Below are positions 5,041-6,168 of a DNA stretch of 6,168 nucleotides, piece after piece. The translations under genes were made by a program, and so were the position numbers. Position 1 is the first letter of the stretch; every line of letters begins with the position of its first letter. The stretch is from contig JAVBKF010000054.1 of the NCBI GenBank assembly GCA_031554215.1, forward strand, positions 1 to 6,168. The letters run 5' to 3'. Below the pieces are notes generated by a model. The model searched no databases, was not told the DNA's origin, and saw nothing but the letters and a program-made list of their open reading frames with translations. Origin of the DNA: JAVBKE01 sp031554215. GTDB lineage: Bacteria; Bacillota; Bacilli; JARBTR01.

Positions 5041-6168
5041 TTAATATTGTCCAGATCCATGTGCGTTTGTGAACAATCTAATTTGATAATTATATTCAAC
5101 ACGAGTAAGGCCATTTGGTGCTATTTTGAATCTATGTTCTCCACGAAGAACTTCACCATTAGCATCTTTGCTCATAAATTGAATTAAGTCAACATTCGAT
5201 ATACTTGATCCAAATGAACCAACTAATCTATTATCGATATATACAAGCATTGCACTTGCTGTTGGTCCTTTATAGATACCATATTGTATCTCGTGCGTAT
5301 GGTTTGGTAGTGTTAAGTCGTGTGTATGGTTTGGTATTATTACACTATGTGTATGTGCAGGAATACTCACACTATGTGTATGAGACGGAATATTTACACT
5401 ATGTGTATGTGCAGGAATATTTATTGAATGTTGATGAGATGGTATATTTATTGAATGTTGATGAGATGGTATAGTCACTTTATGTGTATGTGATGATATA
5501 GTAACTTTATGATTATGTGATGGTATAGTAATATCATGCTCGTGATATGTGGTTACTTCTAATTGATGAGCATGTGGGTCTTTTCCATTACTGGTTGTCC
5601 ATGCCATACCGCGTTGAACATTTGATGCTCCATGACTTGTTTCTATATTTTGGGAACTTGTAGAAGTAGAAGTAGAAGTTTCACCACCACTACTTGATGA
5701 CTGATTCGATTCTCCACCAGAACCAGATGATGTTGACGTCCCACCACCACTACTTGATGATTCAATCGAACTACCTCCAGAACCAGAAGTCGCGGCAGTT
5801 TCTCCTCCAGAACTTGATGATTGTGTCGTATTTCCTCCAGAACCAGAAGTCGTCTGTGAACTACCACCAGAACCAGAAGTCGTCTGTGAACTACCACCAG
5901 CCGATGTAGAAGTAGATGTAGCTCCACCAGCACTTGAACTATTGAAACTTGCTCCTCCACCTTGAGTAGCTTTTGATGTTGCTCTGAAGTTTGTTAATCT
6001 GGCACTAAATAATATCTCATTGACATGAACCGTATTATTCGGTATTGTAAATCCAAGTTCGATAGGCGTTTCACTGTCACCTTCATCGTGTCCATTAACA
6101 GAAATGATAGATTCGGCGCCATTAGAATATGTGGTAGCAATACGCTGTCGGTCAACCATATCTGCAGT
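5041..6168 (-). CDS. Phage tail-tip/spike protein with Gly-Ser linker and HxH metal-binding repeats (5' end outside window)
   Basis: The frame is open through the right edge (ACT GCA GAT precede the first in-window ATG at 6159). That ATG has no ribosome binding site, so this is the C-terminal part of a longer protein, perhaps a tail-associated lysin/endopeptidase or spike. Numbering from the ATG: a beta segment at 1-66 ('IELGFTIPNNTVHVNEILFS', 'ARLTNFRATS'); a low-complexity linker at 67-172 of about ten decapeptides with GG every 10 residues; a shaft at 196-289 with eleven HxH motifs; and a C-terminal beta domain at 290-372 ending HGSGQY. In T4 gp37, HxH motifs of three chains bind iron and hold the needle-like tip together; the same is inferred here. 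The gene lies first in the visible series, 15 nt before the fibre gene, as expected for a tail-tip protein followed by its fibres. Confidence 0.8.
   Translation of the reverse strand, partial: TADMVDRQRIATTYSNGAESIISVNGHDEGDSETPIELGFTIPNNTVHVNEILFSARLTNFRATSKATQGGGASFNSSSAGGATSTSTSAGGSSQTTSGSGGSSQTTSGSGGNTTQSSSSGGETAATSGSGGSSIESSSSGGGTSTSSGSGGESNQSSSSGGETSTSTSTSSQNIETSHGASNVQRGMAWTTSNGKDPHAHQLEVTTYHEHDITIPSHNHKVTISSHTHKVTIPSHQHSINIPSHQHSINIPAHTHSVNIPSHTHSVSIPAHTHSVIIPNHTHDLTLPNHTHEIQYGIYKGPTASAMLVYIDNRLVGSFGSSISNVDLIQFMSKDANGEVLRGEHRFKIAPNGLTRVEYNYQIRLFTNAHGSGQY
5293..5574 (-). repeat. Eleven HxH motifs, mostly at 9-residue (27-bp) period
   Basis: The motifs are HAH (196-198), HEH (206-208), then HNH, HTH, HQH, HQH and five HTH, at exactly nine residues up to HTH 287-289. 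The spacers are of the type (S/K/D)(V/I/L)x(I/L)P(S/A/N). At DNA level this is a degenerate 27-bp tandem repeat. The pattern suggests a long trimeric metal-bound shaft, each HxH giving six His ligands around one ion. Confidence 0.85.
5644..5958 (-). repeat. Gly/Ser/Thr decapeptide repeat, 30-bp period
   Basis: GG pairs occur every ten residues (68-69, 78-79, then on to 158-159), separated by Ser/Thr/Gln/Glu-rich octapeptides such as SQTTSGSG. Two neighbouring units encode the same residues (GGSSQTTSGS), a recent duplication. This should be a flexible, hydrophilic linker whose length can change in steps of ten residues. Confidence 0.85.

Noticed and set aside
5205..5474. Plus-strand Tyr/Val-rich frame opposite the HxH repeats
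   Set aside because: It is the antisense of a repetitive coding region, with periodicity inherited from the 27-bp units and no ribosome binding site.
5293..5574. Possible CRISPR array, because of the regular ~27-bp repetition
   Set aside because: The units are directly adjacent with no unique spacers, and they are in frame with a conserved HxH protein pattern.
5643..5960. Minus-strand 105-codon frame rich in Leu, Val and Arg across the Gly/Ser region
   Set aside because: It is the shifted reading of the 30-bp repeats in the tail-tip gene; low-complexity repeats keep alternative frames open. It has no ribosome binding site of its own.
6157..6159. The ATG at 6159 as the true start of the tail-tip protein
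   Set aside because: No ribosome binding site precedes it and the frame stays open to the window edge, so the gene very probably begins further upstream.
1..6168. A template repeat or reverse transcriptase for the DGR inside the window
   Set aside because: No second copy of the GC-rich VR end (GGGGTCCGCCCTTG) was seen on either strand, and no frame shows reverse transcriptase motifs; if present they must lie outside.

Overview
This window is part of the tail and host-recognition module of a siphophage or prophage from a low-GC Gram-positive host (Bacillota-like, perhaps a gut Clostridia or Bacilli lineage; the host is inferred). The grounds are AT-rich DNA, strong AGGAGG-type ribosome binding sites, tightly packed genes all read from the minus strand, and protein types typical of Firmicutes phages: an XkdX-like small protein, a holin-like membrane protein, coiled-coil fibres, an HxH-repeat tail tip and a C-type-lectin-like adhesin. 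TGA serves as a normal stop codon.

In transcription order (right to left): (1) 6168-5041, the 3' part of a tail-tip/spike protein with a Gly/Ser decapeptide linker and eleven HxH motifs; (2) 5025-3754, a fibre protein with an N-terminal anchor, a heptad coiled coil and a C-terminal fibre module; (3) 3736-2906, an adhesin whose last ~35 residues look like the variable region (VR) of a diversity-generating retroelement (DGR) target; (4) 2857-2552, a small conserved-looking protein of unknown role; (5) 2538-2404, a 44-aa XkdX-like protein; (6) 2343-1879, a protein with an N-terminal membrane segment and a long coiled coil, holin-like; (7) 1866-1810, an 18-codon ORF with its own ribosome binding site; (8) 1808-582, a second fibre protein; (9) 577-1, the start of an adhesin with a possible LamG/concanavalin-like fold that runs off the left edge. 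Gaps are 1-60 nt, so the genes are probably one operon with frequent translational coupling. No promoter or convincing terminator is visible.

The most notable signal is the C-terminus of gene 3. Eight codons in a 10-codon stretch are each one or two first/second-position changes from AAC or AAT. The GC content jumps to 57% and the codon use differs from the rest of the gene. An imperfect inverted repeat follows the stop codon. These are the marks of adenine-directed diversification. The reverse transcriptase and template repeat are not in the window and should lie nearby if the reading is right. Together the genes look like a host-range cassette: a metal-stabilised spike, two fibres, a hypervariable lectin-like tip and a second lectin-like adhesin, interrupted by a possible lysis gene.
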